A stretch of DNA of 59,234 bases from positions 29,773,100-29,832,333 of the forward strand of contig NC_049982.1 of the NCBI RefSeq assembly GCF_000003815.2, written 5' to 3'. A program made the position numbers and the translations under genes. Below, piece after piece: positions 44,301 to 54,506 of this stretch. Origin of the DNA: Branchiostoma floridae (Eukaryota; Chordata; Leptocardii; Amphioxiformes; Branchiostomatidae). The notes below the pieces were generated by a model. It worked only from the letters and a program-made list of their open reading frames with translations, had not been told where the DNA came from and made no database searches. The first letter of the stretch is position 1; each line of letters opens with the position of its first letter.

Positions 44301-46328
44301 TATCGATTGCTATTGTGTTGTATGTATATATAGCCCCCCCCCCCCTCGAATCTTTGGAAAGCGCCAAAAATTGTAACATGTAAATCTGGTAAAATAAAGA
44401 TAAACAAACAAACAAACAAACAAACAAACAAACATCTAGAAGACGCATGGACTCACCAATGCATAGGAGATAAGAAGGGTGGAGTCCAACCAACCCAGAA
44501 ATGGTTCTGCATCTCCCATTGAGTCAAACAGGCGATGGTCCATCCAAATCTAAAAAAAAAAAAAAGATTGTTGTTGTTATTCTCTTTCGAGAATTATTTG
44601 GAATGACTAATAAACCTGTCTTGTTTTTTGGCCAATTTTGTTTCAGTAATTTATTAAAATTCTGTCGCAATATTCTGGATTTGATTCACATTTTACACTG
44701 CGTTTCTTCGAATATCGCATAGTCGTCATCTATCGTTACGTTATAAGCTAATTCAACTACTAGTACGTATATTGCTAGTTGTCTTGTACAATATTACGTA
44801 ACCTAAGTTTGCCTTACACTGTACCCGTTCTACAAATATTGTGAAATAAACTTTGACCTGACTTGACTTTTATAAACACCATTGTGAGTGGGGGGGGGGG
44901 GGCTGATTTCGTACGCACGGTCATTTCAAAACGTCGATCATACGATTGGCGTCCTGTTGAATTTAAGGTCACAAAGATCTAGGGCTGGCCATATGAAAGC
45001 ATGCTAGTGCACTGCAAATAAAGGCGTCACAAAAGTCCAATCTCAAAAATTCTTCTCCGTCAGAATGTCACAAAGGTTCAGTGCAAAAACAACAACAGGG
45101 ATTTGTTCAGCTTAAACTCCGAAAACTTGAATAGATCACTCAATAAACAAACCCTACTTTACCCTTGACCCCACTTTTCTCCAGAATCAATCCGCAGGAC
45201 AAAACCACGTCTGTCCTTTAACACAGCAACTCAACTCAACTCAACTGAACGAAATTCAATGTTGACTGAAATGGGGAAGTCTGACACCCAAATTCTCAAG
45301 ATAGATAGGACCAATCTTTTCAAGGAAATGAAGGGTTTTCAAGGAGTTTATGTTCATCATTCATAACCATTTTGAGATCTCCACCACAACACAACACAAC
45401 TCAGCCTATACAAGGAGTCGTGTTCAACTAAGATGGCGACAGTTTTTGTCGATTTTGAGTAGCCTGGTATTCAGCCGTATTATAGGTCCCGAATCTCTTC
45501 TGTCCTCGGAGACTCGGGACCTATAATACGGCTGGATACCAGGCTAGGTTTTGAATATACCATTGAGGTACGTACGTACAAATTGTACATAGCTTACCGT
45601 ATGTGGTCGAAGACATGACTCTGTAGTATTACAGAACTGGGGAGTCCACTCAGAAGAGATGGTGGTCTTGACGTTACTGAAGGTTTTTCTTGTGGCGGAG
45701 ATGGATGCATAGCTATACACGGTGAGAGAGGGGGCGAGGGAGGGGGTGGAAGGGTGGGAAAGAGTGAATAGAGCTTTATTGCTACATTTGCAATGTATGG
45801 TACATAAATATAGCAACTGAACTATTGTCAACATGTGATTCTAAGTACCGCTCTACGTGCGAAGTCTGCCTTTGCATGTGATTAACATACATTCGCATAA
45901 TTCCACCAGGTGCCATTATACCGCCACCTCAAAATAACGTTGTTATATAGAGGCTTTCTCAAGATTGTCTTCAACACGTAATATCTGATTACATTTAGGA
46001 TATCTAACATTCGTTGTTCAAGACAATCTTGGGAAGCTAGACCTCTATACTCACGTTTTTTTGAGGTGGCGGTGTTATGGCACCTGGTGGAATTATGATA
46101 GTCGATGTTATATCTTATTCTGTTTCCACGCAATAGACTAACAATTTTTGTCGGTCTTGACTCTTAACAATATTACGCACTTGGACAATATATCATGACA
46201 TGGAATTCGTTCTCAATATCATCATGCACACGTACTGCATACCTGAGAAAGGTTAAGGAGAAGACAAAGATGTGGTAGATGCTGTACTTTGACTTCAACT
46301 GCCGCCACGTGTGGCAAATGGGCGCCAT
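35378..46328 (-). CDS. SLC37A3: SLC37A3-like sugar-phosphate exchanger family member, C-terminus missing
   Basis: Eleven minus-strand exons join in frame with AG/GT boundaries: 46328-46243 (ATG, MAPICHTWRQLKSKYS), 45712-45598, 44549-44457, 43789-43758, 43122-43071, 42892-42747, 41622-41526, 40722-40638, 38893-38813, 38472-38345 and 35519-35378. Together they give 352 residues; the family is usually about 490-500. Diagnostic stretches are TRKTFSNVK, GLYISGVIGDRFDMRKML, SMGWPCVVAIMGNWFGK, GMWSACPSVGNIIGA, ISFFQAVCLPGVIPYSLSYA, and LFFWLPFY with YYDVGGMIG. SLC37 proteins are 12-helix MFS transporters of the ER. SLC37A1/A2 exchange glucose-6-phosphate for phosphate; the substrate of A3 is less certain, and an ATRAID partner is reported in mammals. 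Exons 9-10 encode the acidic central cytosolic loop. The last three or four helices are absent. The donor of exon 8 (GTTAGT) is non-consensus. Confidence 0.93.
35874..36002 (+). mobile_element. MITE related to TAATCTCC family
   Basis: The left end is TAATCTCCTAACAGATC and the right end GATCTTCTTGGATATTA. The arms share GACAGTAACATAAG/CTTATGTTACTGTC. It lies in an SLC37A3 intron. Confidence 0.65.
36269..36426 (+). mobile_element. TAATCTCC-family MITE with internal triplet repeat
   Basis: It begins TAATCTCCAAGCAGATCC and ends GGCTCTGCTTGGAGATGA. Inside, TTGGCCGGCAATACTCC occurs twice in tandem before GGCCGGCTTTGATACT. The flanks do not show a clean 9-bp duplication. Confidence 0.75.
36444..36917 (+). 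repeat. 474-bp direct repeat, copy 1
   Basis: It begins AGGTCAGACATCGAAGT and ends GACGTCAGCCCTA. It is repeated without a difference that I can see at 37826-38299. Within it, TAGGGCTG at 36460 and CAGCCCTA at the end form a short inverted pair, so a mobile element with TAGGGCTG ends is embedded. Confidence 0.9.
36918..37825. other. Intron sequence between the 474-bp repeats
   Basis: No gene. It contains a run of 16 G near 37457-37472 and a GGGGGTGGGGGGC tract at the right edge, either of which could cause assembly errors. Confidence 0.6.
37826..38299 (+). repeat. 474-bp direct repeat, copy 2
   Basis: Second copy of 36444-36917, ending 46 bp before SLC37A3 exon 10. A diverged third member lies at 44982-45412. 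Confidence 0.9.
38580..38679. other. Assembly gap (100 N)
   Basis: Unknown-size gap in the SLC37A3 intron between exons 9 and 10. Phases agree across it, so no exon is required there. Confidence 0.95.
39690..39742 (+). repeat. (GT)n followed by long G-tract
   Basis: GTGTGTGTGTGTGTGTGCGG followed by over 20 G with one interrupting A. It is capable of forming G-quadruplexes and lies about 70 bp before the next gap. Confidence 0.85.
39810..40376. other. Assembly gap (567 N)
   Basis: Sized gap in the SLC37A3 intron between exons 8 and 9. Confidence 0.95.
41097..41465 (+). repeat. Degenerate about 120-bp tandem repeats with ATGCAAAT
   Basis: ATGCAAAT occurs at 41156, 41283 and 41404, each followed at similar spacing by ACATNNNATA-like and GTTCAT/GAACAT words. 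A fourth octamer lies at 40914. Similar sequence (GAGTTCGG.GACCT, ATCTACATAATCTATGC) recurs at 51049-51122, so a dispersed repeat family is likely. Confidence 0.5.
42478..42728 (+). mobile_element. MITE with about 36-bp AAGGTGCACTC terminal repeats
   Basis: The left end starts AAGGTGCACTCTCACTGCAC, followed by TTGCGTCAAGCTTGCG. The right end is its exact complement over about 36 bp. The length is 251 bp. It ends 18 bp from the donor site of SLC37A3 exon 6 (42747). Confidence 0.88.
44375..44433 (+). repeat. (CAAA)n retroelement tail
   Basis: AAAATAAAGATAAACAAACA followed by further CAAA units, ending shortly before SLC37A3 exon 3. It is typical of the 3' end of a non-LTR or SINE copy. Confidence 0.55.
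44982..45412 (+). repeat. Diverged third member of the 474-bp repeat family
   Basis: It shares AGGGCTG, AAGCATG, ATTCTTCTCC(A/G)(C/T)CAGAA, CTTTGACCC/CTTGACCCC, TGTCCTT and TTTTCAAGGAAATGAAGG in the same order as 36444-36917. It lies in SLC37A3 intron 2. Confidence 0.7.
45460..45546 (+). mobile_element. Short near-perfect palindromic MITE (TAGCCTGG)
   Basis: The 33-bp arms TAGCCTGGTATTCAGCCG... and ...CGGCTGGATACCAGGCTA differ at one position, and the loop is about 21 bp. The flanks GATTTTGAG and GGTTTTGAA agree at 7 of 9 positions, consistent with a 9-bp target duplication. Confidence 0.85.
45896..46097 (+). mobile_element. MITE with 37-bp CATAATTCCACCAGG terminal repeats
   Basis: The left end is CATAATTCCACCAGGTGCCA and the right end TGGCACCTGGTGGAATTATG. 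The arms continue with CCGCCACCTCAAAA and, deeper, AGACAATCTTG and ACCTCTATA. It lies in SLC37A3 intron 1. Confidence 0.85.
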
Positions 46329-46495
46329 CACATACGCTGCCTGGGTCGCTGAGGAGTTACAGGGGATGCAGAGTCGAACCACGCTTACAGGAAAACTGAT
46401 ACTGAAGGCTTCACTACACAGGACACGTACCACCAAAAGAAGTTCTATCTCAGCTTGGCTGGAAATGAAGGCAACACACCAATACTACAATGCCG

Positions 46496-46650
46496 TAGCC
46501 TGGAATCCAGTCTTGTTAGCTTTGTTCCGTTCCCGAAGGTCGCTACTCGCCAGCCTGAAATCCAGTCTAGTTAGCTTTGTTCCGCTCCCGAAGGTCGCTA
46601 CTCGCAGCGACGGGAGCGGAACAAAGCGAACAAGACTGGATTCCAGGCTA
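46496..46650 (+). mobile_element. TAGCC...GGCTA MITE with perfect 9-bp duplication
   Basis: The ends are TAGCCTGGAATCCAGTC and GACTGGATTCCAGGCTA, and ACAATGCCG lies directly on both sides. The left arm is itself tandemly duplicated (CTTTGTTCCG and GGTCGCTACTCGC each occur twice). It lies 168 bp upstream of the SLC37A3 start codon. Confidence 0.87.
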
Positions 46651-47137
46651 ACAATGCCGTACTCCGTCTACAAAAAAACAACTCCCACCATACATATATG
46701 CATGCGTCAGATGTTTGTCTACTTTAGAGACCAAAGCCCAAGGACAACCGGACAAAACACAAGATATCAGGTCGTTGTCAAACAACACCACTAGAGCGAG
46801 AGACGTTCAGAAGAACCATATAGCCTAGCTACCCGCTTTACAGTGGACACAATGTATGGAACAGTCTACCACCTGACACATAGACGGTCCCAACTCCGGC
46901 TGCACACCCCAGTTCTTCCGCGGTAGTCCCAAATTATTTTTGAGTAAGGGGATTTTAACATCCGTTTTGTGCCCAGTTACTTAGTGTAAAACTAGTGTAG
47001 CGGATCCAAATCGCCGGAAATATAAAATTCGACCCCTATATATATGATGTTTCGGTAAGTTTGGGTCGGCGAATCTTGGCTTGCGGGTATCGCGCCGAGT
47101 ACGCAAACAAGTGAAGGGGCCGGAGCAGCTTGACCGA

Positions 47138-47145
47138 TGACGTCA
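47138..47145 (-). promoter_or_regulatory. Palindromic cAMP-response element
   Basis: TGACGTCA sits in a locally CpG-containing stretch about 0.8 kb upstream of the SLC37A3 coding start. Its use as a promoter element is inference. Confidence 0.3.
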
Positions 47146-48159
47146 CCGCCGTGGGTTTTCGACATGCATTAGAATATTAATTATTGTGAGATTTTTAGTA
47201 CTAGAATTTTCTTGTAAATCAGATAAGTTAGACCATATGGTACATGCTTACTTTCTGTATAGGCGTAGTTCCCAGGTTTTTTTTTAATACGGCATCGTTG
47301 AAAAAAGTCTCTTAACTATAGGTTCCAATGGGGTCGAGAAGCTTGGGTGTGCCCCCTTAAGAGACTCTGAAGACTTTGGCACACAGTAGACGATTTCCGT
47401 ATGTGGATCAGTTGACTGAAAGTTATTTTAGGCAACTCTCAACTCTGGTTCGAACAAAGTAACAAAGGGATCTAACATTTCTTCTTGTTTTTACTACTCA
47501 ATGGTAAGAAAGCTGTTGTTGGGATCATTTTTCAGGTTCCTTTCATACAAACGTATAGACCGTGGTACTGTTCTTCACACAGGTATCTTCTGTCACCACA
47601 AGCGTCAAGATTACATACTTTTTCAGTTAACTGCGTTTTAACGTGTAGGGCTTATTGGTAATGCGGTGTAGAGTATATGTAAGGCGGGCAATACTTTCTG
47701 TGCCCCACCAAAAAATTAAGGTGCACAAGTAAAATATCGGGGTACAGTTTTTTAAAGTGTAAAACCTTTTCATGAATGTCTACCAAAATCCAAAGACGAT
47801 TAGTTTGCAGGCAACGCCCAGTAAAGTTAGGGGAGAAAAAAAAGAAGGAACAGCATGGAAAAGCGAGATACCACCTTCTTTAAACTTGGGATACTGATGG
47901 ATTCGTTAAAAAACATTTGGCAATGTCTTCTTAGATATCATGGCATGAGTAACACAGTCCACACAGCACTAATTATAAGTTCATCTGGGTTCTCAACACT
48001 TAGGCGACAATAATTTTATTGTTGCTTCTCAGAATCGCTCCTATTTTTCCGAAGCTGAAAAAAATGTACCACAGCTCTCATTAAAAAAAATGTCAATGTA
48101 GTAACTACTCACACCAAAATGCAGTCAGTTCCCCAAACGATATATCAGTATAAACATTA

Positions 48160-48606
48160 CAAAACACAAACAGACAAACAAAGACAACTCCTCATAACAC
48201 TGCTTCATATTGTCTGATTCCATCCTCTTGGCTTTAAACCTCTGCTACAAAATCTTTCAGGATGTGAACTTCGGCTACGGTTCTAATGTTTGCGCCACTT
48301 TGCGAATGTCTGGCGCAATAGATTGTTTTTTTATGTGGCGTCACAGTCGCGTTCGAACGGCCATGTTGGACTTGATGTTAACTCTGTATCGTGTACCACT
48401 ATGTTATAGTAATACCTGTTCCCCATGTATTAATCCGCTCAGCTAAAGTAGCATAGCGACTAGTCATTTGTTACATAGAACCCTTTACTATTGTTATGTA
48501 TAAGCAACCACGTAGATATTAGTCTTGATGTTGTGTACATGCATTACACCCGAACTTGCCATACATTGTAGCCGTACAATTGTTGCGCAATAAAGATTGA
48601 ATTGAA
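48160..48606 (+). mobile_element. Retroelement 3' end
   Basis: It ends GCGCAATAAAGATTGAATTG plus an A-run. The last about 50 bp match 25107-25150. No reverse transcriptase frame remains. Confidence 0.45.
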
Positions 48607-49095
48607 AAAAAAATGAATTGTTGGATGATAAGCTGCTCGATCTCCACACGGCTGTGTGTTGCACGTGGTGGGCCCGTACATGGAAAGAAGTTTTTTTTGT
48701 TATTATTTACAAACGGGCTGGTTGTTCGATGTGCTAACTGCGAGTTCCATGAACACAGGATACAGCGTACTCGCCGTTTCTATCTAACAACACAGTTATC
48801 CCTTTTTAACCGTTATCGATTGAATCACTCTTCTGGCGGCCCGCCAACATGGGCACCGGTGCGGAGTTTGCTCATCTGTGATCAATTATTACAAATTTAG
48901 TCGTTTTTTTGTACGTAAAGACGTGGTCTTTTAGAAAATAGTACTCTCCTCTGGAGGAAAATAGTTTAAGAGTCATTTCATGGAATACGGCCCATCTACA
49001 TTTCGTTATTCTAGTTATTTGCTCAATGAGCATATACGTTTCCCACGTCAGAGGTTGAACTTCTACCTCAAGTCAAGTCAAGTGCAGTGACAGGT

Positions 49096-49626
49096 TAAAG
49101 GGGCATTCCACTCCAGAAGGGAGTGTTGTTTTCCAATAGATAATGTCTCAATGAATACATAATCAGCCAGATTTTGTGGAATTCACCTTGGGATGAGTTA
49201 GGTGATGTGTGTTTTATAAAACAATAATGACACTCACTAAACCCATGCAGACCTTACCCATGCATACTCTATACGCATAGACACTTTGTTTGTTGTACAT
49301 CTTTTCGGAATAAATGAGGTACGCTAAGCACACCGAGAAGGTAAATTGCTCATAAGGTAGCAAAGAATACAAGAACAATACGAGATTTCTTAGCGAACCT
49401 GAAATTAGTTTTGTAACCTTACCTAAAAGTTTAGCATTGTATTCAGCCACAGGATCAATTCAATTATAGGGTACTTGGGGATTTTAGTAGAAGACTGAAT
49501 GCTTTTGAGGCATGTGGAGAAACTGGGTACTTTATCGTATAATGTGAAGTAGTATGCATTTATCACTTCCTAAAATTAATATCTATCGGAAAATAACAAT
49601 CCCGTGTGGAGTGGGATGCCCCTTTA
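49096..49626 (+). mobile_element. Element with TAAAGGGGCATTCCACTCC termini
   Basis: The left end TAAAGGGGCATTCCACTCCA is mirrored by GGAGTGGGATGCCCCTTTA. It is about 531 bp long with no transposase. Confidence 0.72.
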
Positions 49627-52600
49627 GCCGGTTAGACAACATCTTCAGACAGGGTGTGACACGGGCAGGTCAGCACTGCAAGCTTAAAGATCTCTAACTT
49701 TGTCACCAACTTTGTCTCACAGGTCGGAATATATTTACTGTGTAGGTTCTAGTTGAAGAAATGAAGGTTGTCTTCTGTCGCAGTGAGCAGGGTTTGAAAA
49801 GCTTCATAGCATGCATGCGCAAGTTACTACGCACACATATGCGTAGCTATTATAGTAGAAAATATGTCACGACCAAACCTTAGCCTCAGGGAATTCTTCT
49901 GGTTTTCATAATGGCGATACGATCGAATGTTTGTCTTGTTCTCAGTTTAGCGTATTGGGGGAGAATACAATAACGTTACGGTGTCGAGGTGATGTACAAG
50001 TTGGTGGGGTTAAGACGTTGTAGTCCAACTTTGTCGCAGTATGGCTGAAAATACGTAGTTTGGGTTGTCACATTTTGCACTAGATGTGTTTACAAAATCT
50101 CTCACTGGCTGGGTTAAAATAAGGGGGGCGGAAACTGTCGGGCAAGGAGAGCGTTTTTAGTCAGGCTATGGTTACATACGAAGTAGTTGAGTCAGACCGT
50201 ACCTCAGGCCGAAAGACAAGTCGTATTGAAGCTCGTTGGGTGAACTACGCGTGAGTTCTCCAAATTACGTCGCGCCTTGTCAAACAACGTCGTAGTTGGC
50301 TGAAGCACGCCGTAGCTCAGTTTTGACCGGAGTAGAAAACAATTCACACGTAGTCAGAGTTGGAGAAGCGCCAAATCTTGCCCCTTGTGAGGCAAGTGGA
50401 AAGTGAGGGCAGCTGAATACTGGGGTAGACTGTGTAACGCAAACTCCGCTGTATAGGGCTGTAGCTAGTCTAGTCCTCCGTGCGCAGCCTATATGATAGG
50501 AGTGTACATAACGTCATATAGTCGCCCAGGGTAGCGGTAACAGATGTCCGGGTATTCAACCATCGGCAAGAGCGTTAGATCCTCGAATGCCTTTTCTCAT
50601 GGATCAAGACCTATTATTGCAACTTTGTCCTGATATCAGGCCTTGGCTACATCACTATATCATTCACAGTACGGAGACAAAACAGCACACTTGAACCCGC
50701 CGCAAGTAACTTTGATAGCACCGTTCTGTGTTCTAGTCATCCAGGTTATCATCCAACGTTGGCGCCCACGCGTGGCGAAGCGGTTTTCGAACGTTCTGTG
50801 AAAACGATCTATTGGGTGCAGTCCGGTAAGATACCTGCTTGATAAGTGTAGGCGTTGAGCCCTGGTGTGCTCTGGCCAAATTCCTGGTGACATATAAACA
50901 GAAACGTACTTTCCACTGACAGAAAGGTCCTCTAGCGGTCTTGATAAGAAGTGCAATTAATAATATGTCTAGTATTGGTCCAGGAGCAGATCGTAGCTGT
51001 TACTGATACTCAAACCGTTTCTGAGTGACTTGATTCTTTTTCTAACAAGAGTTCGGAGACCTAATATCTCAATAAAATATTCTAATGAGGCAAATGACAT
51101 CCACATCTACATAATCTATGCTTGGTTATGCCTCTCTGTGGGCATTGGCGTAAGGTACTGGAGTAGGGTTGTGACGGGCCCCGGGGGAACGCCAATCACA
51201 ATTTTCTTTAACCAGGCGGGGTAGAAGATTCTTCTGCCGGGAAGGGCACACATGGAGGGAGATGAGTAGTGTGCTCAAAGACTTACGCCAATGCCAACTG
51301 GAGAAGGCTAGGATACTAGTATATAGACACCTTTAAGTTTAACTAACTTACGCAGGTCAAAATATTTAGTCCAGCAGCCTTTTACTAGTTAGGATAAGAA
51401 TGGCACTGTTGCATTTATCATGAATATTTGGAACTTATTTGCATAATTGGTATGTGATAGTGTTGCACCTACCATAAACTACATATCAAACATATATTTG
51501 AGTCCCGTAATAGAAAATTTTATTCATTATGCAAATTAGATCCTAATTTGCACTCTGCACAGGCGAGATGACTAACAGGAAGTAAGATTTTCTTTCGAAA
51601 AAAATCCCGCTCGACCCAACCTCTGCCTGCAGAATATTCCGAGCTGTCATTGGTAACTGGAGCCGGGGTTATCATAGAGACCCATGAACAAAAAACAAAA
51701 CATGACTGAATAGATAGATAAGATTTGCAACTTTTGGCTTCTCTTTTGACCTGAATCAGTCGTATCAATTTTGCACAACAATGTTGATGCTAGCGCCTGG
51801 TCCGGCAGGGCTAGGAGTCATAGTCAGTAGTCTAATCCGAGAGAATCGCAGAAAATCGAGATCTAGGGACAGGGTAAAGAGTGCTCTTATCAGTTCAATA
51901 CTCTCACAATAAAACTTAGTTTTGTGCACTTTGCGAACATTGCCGGCGTCACCATTGTGGAAGGGTCAATGACCGAAGAGAGGTCATTGACCCTCGCTGC
52001 ACCTCACCACCCCCGCAGAGTCAAGTGGCGATGACGTTTCGGTAAAACAAGCTTCGTGTCGAGATGGAACTAAATACATGTACTTGAAATTGGATCAAGA
52101 TGTACAGACGCTAGTTGTACTTAAAAGACGGCCTTTTGTGCTTCCATCTGTCTTACAGATCCCGTTTCATGGACGGGTCCAACTCCCGTCAGCTTTAGCA
52201 ATTATTTGCAGTAATGGCACAAAATTCATAATAAAACGCAATGTCCAAGATATATCGATCTAAGGAATATTCCCTATACGAGATAGTCCAGGTCATGCCA
52301 TCAATGGAAGATATTCAAGTAGTTTAGTTTTGGTTTGTTTGTACTTTGGCACTTGATACTTCCATATGCTAAATTTTTTGGGACGCAGTCGGCTGAGTGC
52401 GTCTTTCCCCAAAAAATGCGTCCAAAAATGCATTGACGAATGCCTGGCGGGAACGCTGCTCTATGTTATTATATTTGTTGTTTTGGTGTCCTATTAGCCC
52501 ATGTGGGCTGAGCGACGCAAGATACAATATCAAACATTCATCCATTCATACTGTGACGGTAAATGTCAGGAGTAAAAATTCAATGTCAGACTGTGTCAAA

Positions 52601-52750
52601 TTTACGATATATCTCCGCTAAATGTAGACAACTTAACTCCGAGAATGTACAATAAAAAAAAAACGAGAATGGATCTTAAGACCATATGATTGTTAAATGT
52701 GAGATTGTTAACTATAAAAATGTGTTCGTCCGTTTATACTATTTGTTCCG
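49627..52750. other. Non-coding stretch
   Basis: No gene recognised. It contains dispersed repeat fragments: 51049-51122 resembling 41097-41190, an ATGCAAAT at about 51527, and a CCAACCTCTGCCTGCAGAAT terminus near 51615. There is also a GTCAATGACC/GGTCATTGAC inverted repeat at about 51965-51993. Confidence 0.45.
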
Positions 52751-52759
52751 CCCTAAAAA

Positions 52760-52998
52760 TCAGTGTTGATTCGTTGGTCATTTTTTGCACAAAAATGGCT
52801 CTAAAATGCACCAGAGAGCCTCTATATTTCAAAAAGTTCCCGGGGGAGGCCCCCCAAACCCCCCCAACGAGAGGGGGATTAACCCCCTTTCGTGCTCTCC
52901 CCCCGGGCAGTTACGCTGGGCATTCGTGGCCTTCGTTCACGAACTGAGCTACAATATGCGCCCCCCCCCCCCCCTTTGCAAGATCCGGGATCCGCCCC
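52760..52998 (+). repeat. Dispersed GC-rich element ending GGGATCCGCCCCTG
   Basis: Segments such as AGTTCCCGGGGGAGGCCCCC, the C-rich tracts and the terminus GATCCGGGATCCGCCCCTGG resemble a very common invertebrate repeat with CAGGGGCGGATCC ends. The other terminus was not located. Confidence 0.5.
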
Positions 52999-53138
52999 TG
53001 GAGGTCATAATATCAAAACACCTTAAAAGCATGTTGTGCCCTAAAAGTCACGTTAAAAGGTTGTTGTGGCTTACGATCACACGATGGCCAATAACCGTTT
53101 AGGTTCTTGGCTTCAATCTACCATTGTTATATGTCAAC

Positions 53139-53147
53139 TATTTAAAC
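53139..53147 (+). promoter_or_regulatory. Candidate TATA box of intelectin gene
   Basis: TATTTAAAC lies about 90 bp before the start codon. A transcription start about 30 bp downstream would leave a 5' UTR of roughly 60 nt. Confidence 0.45.
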
Positions 53148-53232
53148 AGAGCGCCCGGCACTGCACAGCTACAGTACGGACAGAGGTTTTCCTACTTCAC
53201 GTCTCGAAGTTGTGTTCTGCACAGTTGACAGC

Positions 53233-54506
53233 ATGATGAGGGCAATCCTACTCGTTTGGTTCGCTACGGCCCTCGCGTGTGGCTTACCGAATGACATCCT
53301 GCGGGATACAGGAAAGGCCAAATGCACCTGCGAAAATCTGCAGGTATGTACATGTCGCGTGTCTGATGAAAAGCAAATTCCTAACAGTACCTAGAACCTT
53401 AGTCTATGTAACACAAACTCTGCTGTCCGGGGGATGTAAATAGGAGGCCGGTGGATGTTGGGCGGGCTGCTATAAGCGAGATTAAATCAGGCTACTAGAA
53501 CCTGCGGTTTCTGTAGACGTTTTGTGCGAAATGAAATATCATTTGCCTTTATTCTTCCCAGGCAGCAGTCACCGACCTCGAGGCTCGTCTGTCGCAGATG
53601 GAGACCACCGTCGCGGCCACTCAAACCCTGGCTAGCCTGGACCACGCTCTCGGTACCGAGCTCAACCCCGCCTTGTCCTGTCTTCTCATCAAACAGAACA
53701 ACCCCTCCAGCCAGGACGGTGCCTACTTCCTTATCGGGAAGGACGGGACCATCTACCAGACCTACTGCGACATGACCACGGCCGGAGGCGGCTGGACGCT
53801 GGTCTCCAGCGTGCACGAGGACGACATGTACGGCAAGTGTACGGCCGGGGATCGCTGGACCAGTACCCGAGGGAACAGCCTCCACTATCCAGAGGGAGAT
53901 GGCAACTGGGCCAATGTGCACACCTTCGGCTCCATGGGGTCGGCCACTACAGACGACTACAAGAACCCAGGCTACTTCAGCATCAGCGCCTCCAACGTCA
54001 TGCTGTGGCACGTACCGAACAACGTACCGCCAAAAGAGTACAAAACCGCCGCCTACCTACGGTACCGAACCGCCACCGGTTTCCTTGGGGACTTTGGAGG
54101 TAATCTGTACTCTCTGTTCAAAGATCACTTCCCCATTGCTTACGGACTGGGCACGCACACCCACGACAACGGTCCGGCCATCCCGATTGTGTACGACCTT
54201 GGTAACAATACTCTAATGGAGTCACTGTTGCCCCCGAACGTCGTTACTTACCGCGAAGCCGTCCCCGGGTTCGTGCAGTTTCGGGTGTTCACCAATACTC
54301 GTTCTTGCACTGCGGTTTGTCCAGGTGTCAACTACGTCGGCCCCAATGCAGAGCAAGTGTGTATCGGTGGAGGTGGATACTGGGCGGAGGGTCTGTCTCA
54401 GTGCGGCGACTACTTGTGGAAGGCATATAGCGGCTATGGTACCGGCATCGCCTGGAGCGCGAACCAGCTAGTCACCGAGTCCGTCATCATGTTCTTTTAC
54501 CGCTAG
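53233..54506 (+). CDS. ITLN: Intelectin (X-type lectin), complete
   Basis: Exons 53233-53343 and 53562-54506 (AG/GT, phase 0) encode 351 residues. I chose the ATG at 53233 because it opens a signal peptide (MMRAILLVWFATALACG). CTCENLQ and a heptad-like helix (about 38-70) follow, suited to oligomerisation. The fibrinogen-like intelectin domain comes next: YQTYCDMTTAGGGWTLVSSV (102-121), GDRW, YPEGDGNWANV, DDYKNPGY, LWHVPN, DNGPAIPIVYD, GFVQFRVF, CIGGGGYWAE and the C-terminal FFYR. Intelectins are secreted, calcium-dependent lectins that bind exocyclic diols on microbial glycans. Compared with human ITLN1 as I recall it, the H263 ligand position is Q302 (NAEQVC), E244 is T, E274 is kept as E313, and the aromatic box W288/Y297 is swapped to Y326/W335. 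AATAAA is at 54649-54654. Confidence 0.95.

Larger units (their letters stand above)
46651..49095. other. 5' flank of SLC37A3 and non-coding repeats
   Basis: A CpG-containing stretch around 47040-47160 holds a perfect CRE, TGACGTCA (47138-47145), and is a candidate promoter region for SLC37A3. A retroelement 3' tail ends at 48606 (CATTGTAGCCGTACAATTGT, then GCGCAATAAAG). A decayed GGTGCACA-type fragment lies near 47690-47770. Confidence 0.4.

Noticed and set aside
46279-46794. 171-codon plus-strand open frame
   Set aside because: It is antisense to SLC37A3 exon 1 and runs through a MITE with a 9-bp duplication. No protein family signal.
53487-54011. Long minus-strand open frame
   Set aside because: It is a mirror frame of the GC-rich second intelectin exon with no family resemblance.
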